Below are positions 8,969 through 17,401 of a stretch of 54,648 nucleotides of DNA, in pieces. The stretch is from Betaproteobacteria bacterium (GTDB taxonomy: Bacteria > Pseudomonadota > Gammaproteobacteria > Burkholderiales > Casimicrobiaceae). The stretch covers positions 1-54,648 of the forward strand of contig JADIZG010000020.1 in the NCBI GenBank assembly GCA_016704895.1, given 5' to 3'. Made by a program: the position numbers and the translations under genes. The notes beneath the pieces are model-generated. The model did not search any database, was not told where the DNA came from, and saw only the letters and a program-made list of their open reading frames with translations. The first letter of the stretch is position 1. The number at the start of each line of letters is the position of its first letter.

Positions 8969-11338
8969 ATGCGCGCGCTCGACCGCAAGCTCCTGCGCGA
9001 TCTCTGGCACCTGCGCGGCCAGGTGCTCGCGATCGCCGCGGTGATCATGGGCGGCGTGGCGACGCTCGTGATGTCGCTGTCGACCTACGATTCGCTGGTC
9101 ACGACGCGCGACCGCTTCTACGCCGAGCGCCGCCTCGCCGACGTGTTCGCGAACCTCAAGCGGGCGCCCGAGCCGGTGGCCGAGCGCCTGCGCGAGCTGC
9201 CCGGCGTCGAGCGGCTGGAAACGCGCGTGGTGGCCGGCGTGAAGCTCGAGGTCCGCGACTTCTCCGATCCGATCACCGGCCTCATGGTCTCCGTGCCCGA
9301 GCGCGGGGAGCCGCTGCTCAACGCGCTGCACCTGAAGCGCGGGCGCATGGTGCAGCCGGACAGCGCGGACGAGGTCGTGCTGGCGGACTCGTTCGCCGAC
9401 GCGCACGGGCTCGAGCCCGGCGACACGCTCGCCGCCATCGTCAAGGGCAAGCGCAGGCAGCTCACCGTCGTCGGCGTCGCGGTGTCCCCCGAGTACATCT
9501 ACCAGATCGCGCCCGGGGCGATGTTCCCCGACTTCAAGCGCTACGGCGTGCTCTGGGCGGGACGCGACGCGCTCGCGGCCGCCTACGACATGGAGGGCGC
9601 GTTCAACGACGTCGCGCTGACGCTCGCGCGCGACGCCAACGTTCGCGAGGTGATCGACCGCGTCGACGCCGTCCTCGCCGGCTACGGGGGCACCGGCGCC
9701 TACGCGCGGCCCGACCAGCTGTCGAACCGGTTCCTCGCCGAGGAGCTCAAGCAGCTGCAGACGACGGCGACGCTCTTTCCCGCGATCTTCCTCGGGATCG
9801 CCGCGTTCCTGCTCGACGTGGTGGTGAGCCGGCTGGTCGCGCTGCAGCGCGAGCAGGTGGCGATCCTCAAGGCGTTCGGGTACTCGAACCTCGCCGTCCT
9901 CGCCCACTACGTGAAGCTGGTCATGGGCGTGGTGGTGATCGGGGTGGCGGCGGGCGTGGCCCTGGGCGCGTGGTTCGGCCAGGGGCTCTCGAACGTCTAC
10001 ACGGAGACGACGTTCCGCTTCCCCTATCTCGACTTCGGCGTGCGTCCGGGCGTCGTGCTGGCGGCGCTGGCGATCAGCGCGGCCGCCGCCGTCAGCGGGA
10101 CGCTCTATTCGGTCTACCGCGCGGCGCGGCTCGCGCCGGCCGAGGGGATGCGCCCCGAGACGCCGACCGTCTACCGCGCGACGTTCATCGAGCGCATCGG
10201 GCTGCAGCGCTGGTTCGCCGCGCCCACCCGGATGATCCTGCGCCACATCGAGCGGCGGCCGGTGAAGTCGCTCCTCACCGTGCTCGGCATCGCCTGCGCC
10301 TGCGGATTGATGATGGTCGGCAACTACCAGAAGGGAGCGATCGACTTCATGGTCGACGTGCAGTTCCGCCAGGCCGCGCGCGAAGACCTCTCGGTGAGCT
10401 TCATCGAGCCCACGTCGTCGAAGGCGCTGCACGAGCTCGCCGCGCTGCCCGGCGTGCGCGCCGTCGAGGGCTTCCGCGACGTGCCGGCGGTGTTGCGCTT
10501 CGAAAACTACCGCTACCGCTCGGCGGTGTACGGCATCCAGCCGGAGGGACGGCTCCACCGGTCGCTCGACCGCAGCCTGCAGCCGGTCTCCGTGCCGCCG
10601 GGCGGCGTCGTGCTCACCGACCACCTCGCGAACGAGATCCTGCACGTGCGGCCCGGCGACGTGCTGACCGTCGAGGTGCTCGAAGGCGAGCGCCGGACCG
10701 TGCAGGTCCCGGTGCTGGGCATCACGCAACAGTACCTCGGCGTGTCGGCCTACATGCGGCAGGAATCGCTCAACGCGCTCCTGCGCGAGGGCGACGTCGT
10801 GTCCGGCGCGTACCTCGCGATCGAGCCGGGGGCCGAGGAGTCGGTCTACGCGAAGCTGCACGCCCGTCCGCGCGTGCTGGGGATGGTCGCGAACGCGTCG
10901 GCGGTGCGCAGCTTCTACGCGACGATCGGCGAGTTCGTCCTCTTCTACAACCTGGTCGCCACGCTGCTCGCCGCGTCGATCGGGTTCGGCGTCGTCTACA
11001 ACAGCGCGCGGATCGCGCTGTCCGAGCGGGGCCGCGAGCTCGCGAGCCTGCGGGTGCTGGGCTTCACGCGCGGCGAGATCGCGTACATCCTGCTGGGCGA
11101 GCTCGCGCTGCTGACGCTGGCGGCGATCCCGGTCGGCATCCTGGTCGGCGTCGGGCTGATCGGCGTCCTCGTGCTGGCGTTCTCGAGCGATCTGTACCGG
11201 CTCCCGGTCGTGCTCGCACCGGATAACATCGCGCTCGGGGCGACGGTGGTCGTCGCCTCCGCGCTGGTCTCCGGCCTGATCCTCTGGCGCCGGCTGGGCA
11301 GGCTGGACCTCGTGGCCGTGCTCAAGACGCGAGAATAG
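8969..11338 (+). CDS. FtsX/MacB-type ABC transporter permease, double FtsX domain
   Basis: The 789-residue product has an N-terminal membrane segment (about residues 14-32) followed by a periplasmic domain. Two FtsX-type membrane units lie near residues 265-400 and 650-785, with a further segment near residue 435. The second unit holds the FtsX-like sequence SERGRELASLRVLGFTRGEI, and the first holds LQREQVAILKAFGYSN. This duplicated layout is typical of permeases paired with a LolD-like ATPase and an HlyD-like adaptor. It is the middle gene of a three-gene operon. The export substrate is not predictable from sequence. Confidence 0.88.
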   Translation: MRALDRKLLRDLWHLRGQVLAIAAVIMGGVATLVMSLSTYDSLVTTRDRFYAERRLADVFANLKRAPEPVAERLRELPGVERLETRVVAGVKLEVRDFSDPITGLMVSVPERGEPLLNALHLKRGRMVQPDSADEVVLADSFADAHGLEPGDTLAAIVKGKRRQLTVVGVAVSPEYIYQIAPGAMFPDFKRYGVLWAGRDALAAAYDMEGAFNDVALTLARDANVREVIDRVDAVLAGYGGTGAYARPDQLSNRFLAEELKQLQTTATLFPAIFLGIAAFLLDVVVSRLVALQREQVAILKAFGYSNLAVLAHYVKLVMGVVVIGVAAGVALGAWFGQGLSNVYTETTFRFPYLDFGVRPGVVLAALAISAAAAVSGTLYSVYRAARLAPAEGMRPETPTVYRATFIERIGLQRWFAAPTRMILRHIERRPVKSLLTVLGIACACGLMMVGNYQKGAIDFMVDVQFRQAAREDLSVSFIEPTSSKALHELAALPGVRAVEGFRDVPAVLRFENYRYRSAVYGIQPEGRLHRSLDRSLQPVSVPPGGVVLTDHLANEILHVRPGDVLTVEVLEGERRTVQVPVLGITQQYLGVSAYMRQESLNALLREGDVVSGAYLAIEPGAEESVYAKLHARPRVLGMVANASAVRSFYATIGEFVLFYNLVATLLAASIGFGVVYNSARIALSERGRELASLRVLGFTRGEIAYILLGELALLTLAAIPVGILVGVGLIGVLVLAFSSDLYRLPVVLAPDNIALGATVVVASALVSGLILWRRLGRLDLVAVLKTRE

Positions 11339-11366
11339 GCAAGCCGGGAAGGCATCTCGACCATCC

Positions 11367-12566
11367 ATGCGAACACGCGCACGCATCGGCATCACGCTCC
11401 TGGCGCTGGCAGTGGCCGGCGCCCTCGCGTACGGCTTCCTGCCGCGCCCGGTCCCCGTCGACGTCGCGCAGGTGACGCAGGGGCCGATGGCGGTGATGGT
11501 CGAGGAGGAGGGCAAGACCCGCGTGATGGAGCGCTACGTGGTGTCGGCCCCGATCGCCGGTTACGCGCGCCGCATCGACCTCGACGTCGGCGACGCGGTC
11601 CGGGCCGGACAGGTCGTCGCCGCGATCGAGCCGGCCCGCTCGACCGCGCTCGACCCGCGGTCGCGCGCCCAGGCGGCGGCGCGCGTGAAGGCGGCCGAGG
11701 CCGGGGTGGCCGCGGCGCTGGAGAACAGCCGCGCGGCCGAGGCGGAGGCGGCGCTCGCGCGCCAGGAGCTCGAGCGCTCGGAGTCGCTGCGCCAGTCCAA
11801 CTTCGTCTCGGCGCAGGCGCTCGACCGCGCCCGCTCCGAGGTCGCGCGCACGCAGGCCGCGCGATCCGCGTCCGTGCACGCGGTCAACGTGGCGCGGTTC
11901 GAGCTCGAGGCCGCTCGCGCGGCGCTCGCGGGCGCATCGGGCCTGCAGGGGGGCGGCGCGTCGGAGACGATCGAGGTGCGCGCGCCGGTCGACGCGCGGG
12001 TCCTGAAGGTCGTCCACCGGAGCGAAGGCGCCGTGCAGGCGGGCGACGCGCTCGTCGAGATCGGCAATCCGGAGACGCTGGAGGTCGAGGTCGAGGTGCT
12101 GTCGACGCAGGCCGTGAAGATCGCGCCGGGCTCGCGCGTGCTCGTCGATCGCTGGGGCGGCGACACGCAGTTGCAGGGCGCGGTACGCACCGTCGAGCCC
12201 ACCGGGTTCACCAAGGTCTCGGCGCTGGGCGTCGAGGAGCAGCGGGTGCGCGTGATCGTCGACTTCACGTCGCCGCGCGAGCAGTGGCGGCGCCTGGGCG
12301 ACGGGTATCGCGTCGAGGCGCGCTTCGTCGTCTGGGAGGGCGCCGACGTGCTGCAGGTTCCGGCGGGCGCGCTGTTCCGGCTACGCGACGGGTGGGCGGT
12401 GTTCGTCGTCGACGGCGGAAGCGCGACGCTGCGGCCCGTCGAGATCGGCCAGCGCGCGGGCCTCGTGGCCCAGGTCAGGTCGGGGTTGTCGGTCGGCGAG
12501 AAGCTCGTCGACCACCCGGACGACAAGATCCGCGACGGCGTGCGCGTGCGTGCGCGCCAGCCCTGA
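11367..12566 (+). CDS. Periplasmic adaptor (HlyD/MacA-type) subunit
   Basis: The 399-residue product has an N-terminal signal-anchor (about residues 7-24), a biotinyl-lipoyl half motif (YARRIDLDVGDAVRAGQVVA, about residues 67-86) and a long Ala/Glu/Arg-rich helical hairpin (about residues 95-200). The second lipoyl half (VHRSEGAVQAGDALVEIG) and beta-barrel regions follow. Adaptors of this kind bridge an inner-membrane ABC transporter to an outer-membrane channel. It follows the permease by 28 bp. No TolC-like gene is nearby, so the system probably uses a channel coded elsewhere. Confidence 0.9.
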   Translation: MRTRARIGITLLALAVAGALAYGFLPRPVPVDVAQVTQGPMAVMVEEEGKTRVMERYVVSAPIAGYARRIDLDVGDAVRAGQVVAAIEPARSTALDPRSRAQAAARVKAAEAGVAAALENSRAAEAEAALARQELERSESLRQSNFVSAQALDRARSEVARTQAARSASVHAVNVARFELEAARAALAGASGLQGGGASETIEVRAPVDARVLKVVHRSEGAVQAGDALVEIGNPETLEVEVEVLSTQAVKIAPGSRVLVDRWGGDTQLQGAVRTVEPTGFTKVSALGVEEQRVRVIVDFTSPREQWRRLGDGYRVEARFVVWEGADVLQVPAGALFRLRDGWAVFVVDGGSATLRPVEIGQRAGLVAQVRSGLSVGEKLVDHPDDKIRDGVRVRARQP

Positions 12567-12627
12567 GCGCGAAGCCGGGCGGCCGTTTCGTGAAAGAATC
12601 GGGCGTTCGCCGCCTGCGCCCACCGCG

Positions 12628-13110
12628 ATGACACGACGCACGCCGTCCGCGAAGCCGTTCGAGCCCGAGTTCGTCGAGGGCCTCACCGACATCTTCGAGA
12701 ACCAGATGGTCTTCGACCGCGTGATCGGCCTGAAGGTCGTGTCGATCGCGCCCGAGCGCGTGACCGGCCGCATCGACATGCGGCCCGACCTGGTCGGCCA
12801 CTTCGCCTACCGCCGGCTGCACGGCGGCGTGATCAGCACCGGCCTCGACGCGATGGCGGGGCTCGCCGTCATGGCCGCGCTGGGCGCCCGGCACATGGAC
12901 GAGACGATCGCGCAGCGGCTCGCGCGCTTCGCGCGGCTCGGCACGATCGACCTCCGGGTCGACTTCCTGCGGCCGGCGATCGGCGATCGCTTCGAGCTCT
13001 CCGCCGAGGTGATGCGCATCGGCTCGCGCGTGGCGTCGACCCGCATGGAGTTCCGCGGCGCCGACGGCACCCTGCTGTCGACCGGCACGGCGGCCTACAT
13101 CGTCTCCTGA
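12628..13110 (+). CDS. Hotdog-fold thioesterase family protein
   Basis: The 160-residue product has PaaI/YiiD-like hotdog features: HFAYRRLHGGVISTGLDAMAG (H-G-G at about residues 67-72 followed by the central helix), then the strands TIDLRVDFLRPA and STRMEFRGADG near the end. Such enzymes hydrolyse acyl-CoA thioesters. An in-frame GTG at 12550 would add 26 residues; the ATG at 12628 is preferred because the extra stretch looks like non-coding spill-over. The 3' end overlaps the convergent TIM-barrel gene by 16 bp. Confidence 0.75.
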   Translation: MTRRTPSAKPFEPEFVEGLTDIFENQMVFDRVIGLKVVSIAPERVTGRIDMRPDLVGHFAYRRLHGGVISTGLDAMAGLAVMAALGARHMDETIAQRLARFARLGTIDLRVDFLRPAIGDRFELSAEVMRIGSRVASTRMEFRGADGTLLSTGTAAYIVS

Positions 13111-13949
13111 CCGGCGCGCGCGTCGGCGCGGTCGAGGCCGGCCGACTCGAGCACCCTGCGCACGCCGGCGATCGCGCGGCGCGCCCGCTCGAGCGCGTCG
13201 ACGGTCTTCGCGAGCTCGAGCGTCGGCGACTCGACCGCCACCGGGATGCCCGGCGGCAGCGCGCGCACGAGCGACACGAGGTCGAGCTCGCCGTCGCCGG
13301 GAAACCGGCGCGCGGAACGCGCCTCGGCGAGGACCGCCTCCTGCGTCGCGGGGATCGCGGCGGGCGCGTCGCACAGCTGCGCGTAGCGGAATCGCGACGC
13401 CGGCACGCGCGCGATGTCCGCGAGCTGGCAGCGTGTGCGCGAGAAGTGGTAGGCGTCGACGACGATCCCGGCGTTGTCGCGCCCGGCGCGCTCGATCACG
13501 CGCGCGGCCTGCGACAGCGTCTTCAGGTCGGAGAACGACATGAACTCGAGCTGCGGGCTCACGCCGCAGCGGGCCGCGAGGTCGCAGAGCTCGGCGAACC
13601 GGTCGACGAGCCGCGCCTCGTCGGGATCGTTGCCGGTGACGAGCGCGTACTTCGCGCCGAGCCGCGCGCCGGTCTCGATCGCGGGCAGCAGGTCGTCGGC
13701 GACGCGCGTGCCGGGCGTGAGCCGCAGGACCTCGATGTCGAGCACCTGGATGCCGGTCGCGTCGAGGCGCGCACGCGTCTCGCGCACCATCGGCGTGTCG
13801 CCGATCATCGCCCGCTGAGGCTCGGTCGTCGTCGCGGCGACGAGCCGCAGGCCGACGTGCGAGTAGCCGGCGGCGGCGGCGATCGAGACGAGGTCGGGAG
13901 GCGCGAGCTCGAGCGCGGTGAGCGCCGAGATCGAGATCGGGCGGGACAC
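13095..13949 (-). CDS. TIM-barrel sugar phosphate isomerase/epimerase-like protein (AP2Ec family)
   Basis: The 284-residue product is an AP-endonuclease-2-like TIM barrel. Metal-ligand positions are all present: Glu135 (PQLEFMS), Asp165 (GIVVDAYHF), Gln191 (RYAQLCDAP) and Glu240 (VAVESP). The same spacing is known for 3-dehydroshikimate dehydratases and related isomerases. It resembles the TIM-barrel gene at 28265-29152, including the shared AQLCDAPA/E-IP motif. It is the last gene of the livKHMGF strand, 35 bp after livF, so it may act on the imported compound. The reaction is unproven; a dehydratase or isomerase of a hydroaromatic or sugar acid fits the context. Confidence 0.75.
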   Translation of the reverse strand: MSRPISISALTALELAPPDLVSIAAAAGYSHVGLRLVAATTTEPQRAMIGDTPMVRETRARLDATGIQVLDIEVLRLTPGTRVADDLLPAIETGARLGAKYALVTGNDPDEARLVDRFAELCDLAARCGVSPQLEFMSFSDLKTLSQAARVIERAGRDNAGIVVDAYHFSRTRCQLADIARVPASRFRYAQLCDAPAAIPATQEAVLAEARSARRFPGDGELDLVSLVRALPPGIPVAVESPTLELAKTVDALERARRAIAGVRRVLESAGLDRADARAGQETM

Positions 13950-13984
13950 CGGGATCGGGTCGTCGGGACCGTGCGCGCCGCGCT

Positions 13985-14731
13985 TCAGGCGGCGACGCCG
14001 GGCACGGCCGGCGCGTGGCCGCCGAGGAACAGGCGGTTCAGGTCCGGGTCGCCCAGGAGCTCGGAGGCCGGCCGGTCGAGCGCGAGGCGCCCCATCTCGA
14101 GGACGAGCGCGCGGTCCGAGTACTTGAGCGCGGTGCGGACGTTCTGCTCGACCATCAGCACCGTCGTGCCGGCCTCGGCGAGCTGGCGCAGCAGCGTCAT
14201 CACGTCGACCACGAGCTTGGGCGACAGCCCGATCGAGGGCTCGTCGATCAGCAGCACGCGCGGCCGCAGCAGCAGCGCGCGGCCGACCTCGAGCTGCTTC
14301 TGCTCGCCGCCCGACATCGTCGACGCCTGGTTGTCGATGCGCTCGCGGATGCGCGGGAAGCGCGCGAGCACCTCCTCGATCCGGCCGGGGAGCTCCGCGC
14401 GCGGCAGCGTGATGCCGCCGAGCTCGAGGTTGTGCCGGACCGACAGCGAGCCGAACAGGTTGCGGCCCTGCGGGACGAACGCGATGCCGTCGGCGAGGAG
14501 CGCGCGCTGCGAGCGGCCGTTGATCACGCGCCCCTCGAACCTCACCTCGCCCGAGCGCGGCACGAGCAGGCCGAACAGCGTCTTCAGCACGGTCGACTTG
14601 CCGGCGCCGTTCGGGCCGATCAGGAGCGTGATCTCGCCCTTGCGCACGTCGAGCGTCGTCTCGTTCAGGATCGTCAGGCTCTCCGAGTATCCCGCGACGA
14701 CGCGATCGAACTCGATGATCCTCTCCGCCAT
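13985..14731 (-). CDS. livF: Branched-chain-type ABC importer ATPase LivF
   Basis: The 248-residue product has Walker A GPNGAGKST (about residues 38-46), signature SGGEQKQLEVGRAL and Walker B VLLIDEPSIGLSP, with the MVEQNVRTAL sequence after the H-loop region that marks LivF proteins. It supplies ATP hydrolysis for the Liv-type importer coded upstream. The start at 14731 lies 2 bp after the livG stop. Related family systems import amino acids, aromatic acids and other carboxylates, so leucine need not be the substrate. Confidence 0.92.
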   Translation of the reverse strand: MAERIIEFDRVVAGYSESLTILNETTLDVRKGEITLLIGPNGAGKSTVLKTLFGLLVPRSGEVRFEGRVINGRSQRALLADGIAFVPQGRNLFGSLSVRHNLELGGITLPRAELPGRIEEVLARFPRIRERIDNQASTMSGGEQKQLEVGRALLLRPRVLLIDEPSIGLSPKLVVDVMTLLRQLAEAGTTVLMVEQNVRTALKYSDRALVLEMGRLALDRPASELLGDPDLNRLFLGGHAPAVPGVAA

Positions 14732-14733
14732 CG

Positions 14734-15486
14734 TCAGTTCCCCAGGTACGCCTCGAGCACCGCCGGATTCGCCTGCACCGCCGCGGGCTTGCCTTCGGCG
14801 AGCACCTTGCCCTCGACCATGCAGATCACGTGCGGGCAGAGCTTCATGATGAAGTCCATGTTGTGCTCGATCACGACGAAGCTGCCGCCCTGCGTGCGGT
14901 TGAGCTGCACGAGGAGCTCGCGCAGCTGGTCGACGAGGCTCGGGTTGACGCCGGCGCAGGGCTCGTCGAGCAGCACGAGCCGGGGCGCCGGCATGAACGC
15001 CATCGCGATGTCGATGAGCTTCTGCTGGCCGTAGCTCAGCCGGCCCGCCGGCAGGTGCGCGACGTGCTTCAGGCGGAACAGCTCGATCATCTCGTCCGCG
15101 TGGTGGCCGAGCCCCGCGTCGGGCTTCGCGAAGAGGCGCCCCGGCAGCGTGCCCTTGAACTCCTGCGCGGCGGCGATCAGGTTGTCGCGCACCGAGAGCC
15201 CGCCGAACACCTGCAGCGTCTGGAACGTGCGCCCGACGCCGCGGCGCGCGAGCTCGAGCGGCGACATGCCGGTGATGTCCTCGCCGCACAGCTCGACGGA
15301 GCCCGACGTCGGCCGGATCTGGCCCAGGATGCTGTTGAACAGCGTCGTCTTGCCCGAGCCGTTGGGGCCGATCACGCCGACGATCTCGCCCGGCCCGACC
15401 GAGAAGCTGACGCCGTCGACGGCCTTGATCGCGCCGTACGCCTTGCGCACGTCGCGGACGTCGAGGAATCCCGGCGTGGCGGTCAT
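14734..15486 (-). CDS. livG: Branched-chain-type ABC importer ATPase LivG
   Basis: The 250-residue product has Walker A GPNGSGKTT (about residues 40-48), the LivG-specific GVGRTFQTLQVF stretch, the LSYGQQKLIDIAMA signature and Walker B VLLDEPCAGVNP. The FVVIEHNMDFI sequence near the H-loop is typical. The signature Gly-rich motif reads SYGQQ, usual for LivG. It overlaps livM by 4 bp, so the two are translationally coupled. It works with LivF, LivH and LivM. Confidence 0.92.
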   Translation of the reverse strand: MTATPGFLDVRDVRKAYGAIKAVDGVSFSVGPGEIVGVIGPNGSGKTTLFNSILGQIRPTSGSVELCGEDITGMSPLELARRGVGRTFQTLQVFGGLSVRDNLIAAAQEFKGTLPGRLFAKPDAGLGHHADEMIELFRLKHVAHLPAGRLSYGQQKLIDIAMAFMPAPRLVLLDEPCAGVNPSLVDQLRELLVQLNRTQGGSFVVIEHNMDFIMKLCPHVICMVEGKVLAEGKPAAVQANPAVLEAYLGN

Positions 15487-16448
15487 CGCGGCGCCTCGCG
15501 CTTCCTGAAGCGGTCGGCGATCGACAGGATCCCGCCCGGCAGCCAGATCATCAGCGCGACGACGGCGAGCCCGAAGAACACGAGGTACCACTTCTGCATG
15601 AACTTGAGGCTCTCGATCGAGCTCGAGCGCAGCACCTCGGGCAGCAGGATGATGACGATGGTGCCGACGACCGGGCCGAAGAAGCGTCCCGAGCCGCCGA
15701 CGATCACCGCCAGCAGCATCATGAGCGAGGTCGAGAAGTGGAACGGACCCGGCTCGATGAACTCGACGAGCGACGCGTAGTAGACGCCGCCCACGCCGGC
15801 GCACGCCGCGCCGATCGCGAACGCGAGCAGCGTGTAGGCGGTGATGTTGACGCCGAGGCTCTCGGCGCGGATCGGGTTGTCGCGCAGCGCGGCGAACGCG
15901 CGGCCCCACGGCGAGCGCAGCAGCCACCAGAGCGCGGCCGCCAGCGCGACGAGGCCGGCGAGCGTGAAGTAGAAGTACGCGAGGTGGCCCTCGAACGAGA
16001 CGCCGAGGATCGTCGGGCGCGGGATCGACGAGATGCCGAAGGTGCCGCCGGTCAGCTTCTCCTCGTTGCGCATGACGAGGAACACCAGCACGTTGAAGCC
16101 CAGCGTCGCGAACGCGAGGTAGTGGTGCTGGACGCGCAGCGCCGGGAAGCCGAGCGCCAGCCCGACGACGAAGCACGCGATCCCGGCGATCGGCAGCACC
16201 GCCAGGAACGGGATCCCGGCCTTGAGCGCGATGGCGGCGACGTAGGCGCCGATCCCGAAGAACGCCGCCTGCCCGAGCGACATCTGGCCCGCGTAGCCGA
16301 CGGTCAGGTTGAGCCCGAACGTCGCCATCAGGTAGACCAGCGTGAGCGTCAGCAGGTAGACCTCGCTGCGCTTCGCGAACGCGGCGACCGCCACGAGGGC
16401 GGCGAGCCCGGCGACCAGCAGCACGGTGCGGCGCAGCCCGGCGCTCAT
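15483..16448 (-). CDS. livM: Branched-chain-type ABC importer permease LivM
   Basis: The 321-residue product is a polytopic membrane protein of about nine or ten hydrophobic segments. The LivM signature TVGYAGQMSLGQAAFFGIGA lies near residues 49-68, and the coupling-helix region reads GRAFAALRDNPIRAESLGVN. The end is the usual short charged tail (FRKREAPR). It overlaps livH and livG by 4 bp each, so the middle of the operon is tightly coupled. Confidence 0.92.
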   Translation of the reverse strand: MSAGLRRTVLLVAGLAALVAVAAFAKRSEVYLLTLTLVYLMATFGLNLTVGYAGQMSLGQAAFFGIGAYVAAIALKAGIPFLAVLPIAGIACFVVGLALGFPALRVQHHYLAFATLGFNVLVFLVMRNEEKLTGGTFGISSIPRPTILGVSFEGHLAYFYFTLAGLVALAAALWWLLRSPWGRAFAALRDNPIRAESLGVNITAYTLLAFAIGAACAGVGGVYYASLVEFIEPGPFHFSTSLMMLLAVIVGGSGRFFGPVVGTIVIILLPEVLRSSSIESLKFMQKWYLVFFGLAVVALMIWLPGGILSIADRFRKREAPR

Positions 16449-17320
16449 ACCTTCCGCTCCTCGGCCTTGCCGAGCAGGCCCTCGGGCCGGAACAGGATCA
16501 CGGCGAGGAACAGCGCGAGCGCGACGCCCTCCTTGTAGGCGGGCGAGACGTAGAAGCCGACGAGGTTCTCGAGGACGCCGATCAGCACGCCGCCGAGCAG
16601 CGCGCCGCGCGTCTGGTTGAACCCGCCGATGATCGCGGCGAAGAACGCCTTCTGGCCGATCGAGTCGCCCATGTCGAACTTGGCGAGGTAGGTCGGCGCG
16701 ATCAGGAGCGCCGTGACGACGGCGAGCACGGCGTTGATCCCGAACACGTAGGCCACCATGCGGCGCACGTCGATCCCGAGCACGCGCGCCGACTCGGTGT
16801 TCTGCGCGACGGCCTGCATCGCGCGGCCGGTCACCGTCCGGTTCAGGAACGCCTGGAGGCCGATCACGATCGCGCCCGCCATCACGAGCGTGCCGATGTC
16901 GGCGTACGAGACGTTGATGCCGCCGATCGACAGGACTCCCCCGGGGAACGGGCTCGGGACCGGATGCGCCTCGGCGCTGTAGCCGGCGCGCACGATCGAC
17001 TTGACGGCGATCGACACGCCGAGCGTCGCGATCACGAGCGGGATCACGCCGTGACCCATCAGGCGGTCGGCGATGGCGCGCTTGAACCCGAGGCCGAGGA
17101 CGATCGCGGCGAGCACGCACGCGACGAGGAACGCGAGCCACAGCGGCAGCCCGAACGAGATGCCGAACAGCATCGCGAACGCCGGCAGCATCACGAACTC
17201 GCCCTGCGAGAAGTTGATGACGCCCGCCGCCTGCCACAGCAGCGTGAAGCCCAGCGCCGCGAGCGCGTAGATCGCGCCGGTCGCGGTGCCGGAGACGAGG
17301 AGGTGGATGAAGTCGCCCAT
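16445..17320 (-). CDS. livH: Branched-chain-type ABC importer permease LivH
   Basis: The 291-residue product has about eight hydrophobic segments. It shows the LivH motif ALGFTLLWQAAGVINFSQGE at about residues 22-41 and the coupling sequence GRAMQAVAQNTESARVLGID. The length is usual for LivH. It is separated from the livK gene by an 81-bp gap holding a strong hairpin and overlaps livM by ATGA. Confidence 0.92.
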   Translation of the reverse strand: MGDFIHLLVSGTATGAIYALAALGFTLLWQAAGVINFSQGEFVMLPAFAMLFGISFGLPLWLAFLVACVLAAIVLGLGFKRAIADRLMGHGVIPLVIATLGVSIAVKSIVRAGYSAEAHPVPSPFPGGVLSIGGINVSYADIGTLVMAGAIVIGLQAFLNRTVTGRAMQAVAQNTESARVLGIDVRRMVAYVFGINAVLAVVTALLIAPTYLAKFDMGDSIGQKAFFAAIIGGFNQTRGALLGGVLIGVLENLVGFYVSPAYKEGVALALFLAVILFRPEGLLGKAEERKV

Positions 17321-17343
17321 CGAAGCTCCCGGCGGCCGCCGTG

Positions 17344-17377
17344 CCCCGGTGCGCCTCCGCGTTCGGAGGCCCCGGGG
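17344..17377 (-). terminator. Stem-loop between livK and livH (attenuator-like)
   Basis: The gap holds a perfect 7-bp stem, GCCTCCG-CGTT-CGGAGGC (17353-17370), extended by an outer CCCCGG/CCGGGG pair. No U tract follows, so it is more likely a processing or partial-stop hairpin than a full terminator. Such structures after a binding-protein gene commonly let it be expressed above its permeases. The structure is seen; its effect is inferred. Confidence 0.5.
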
Positions 17378-17401
17378 GCGGCGTCGCGGAACGCCGTCGC
17401 G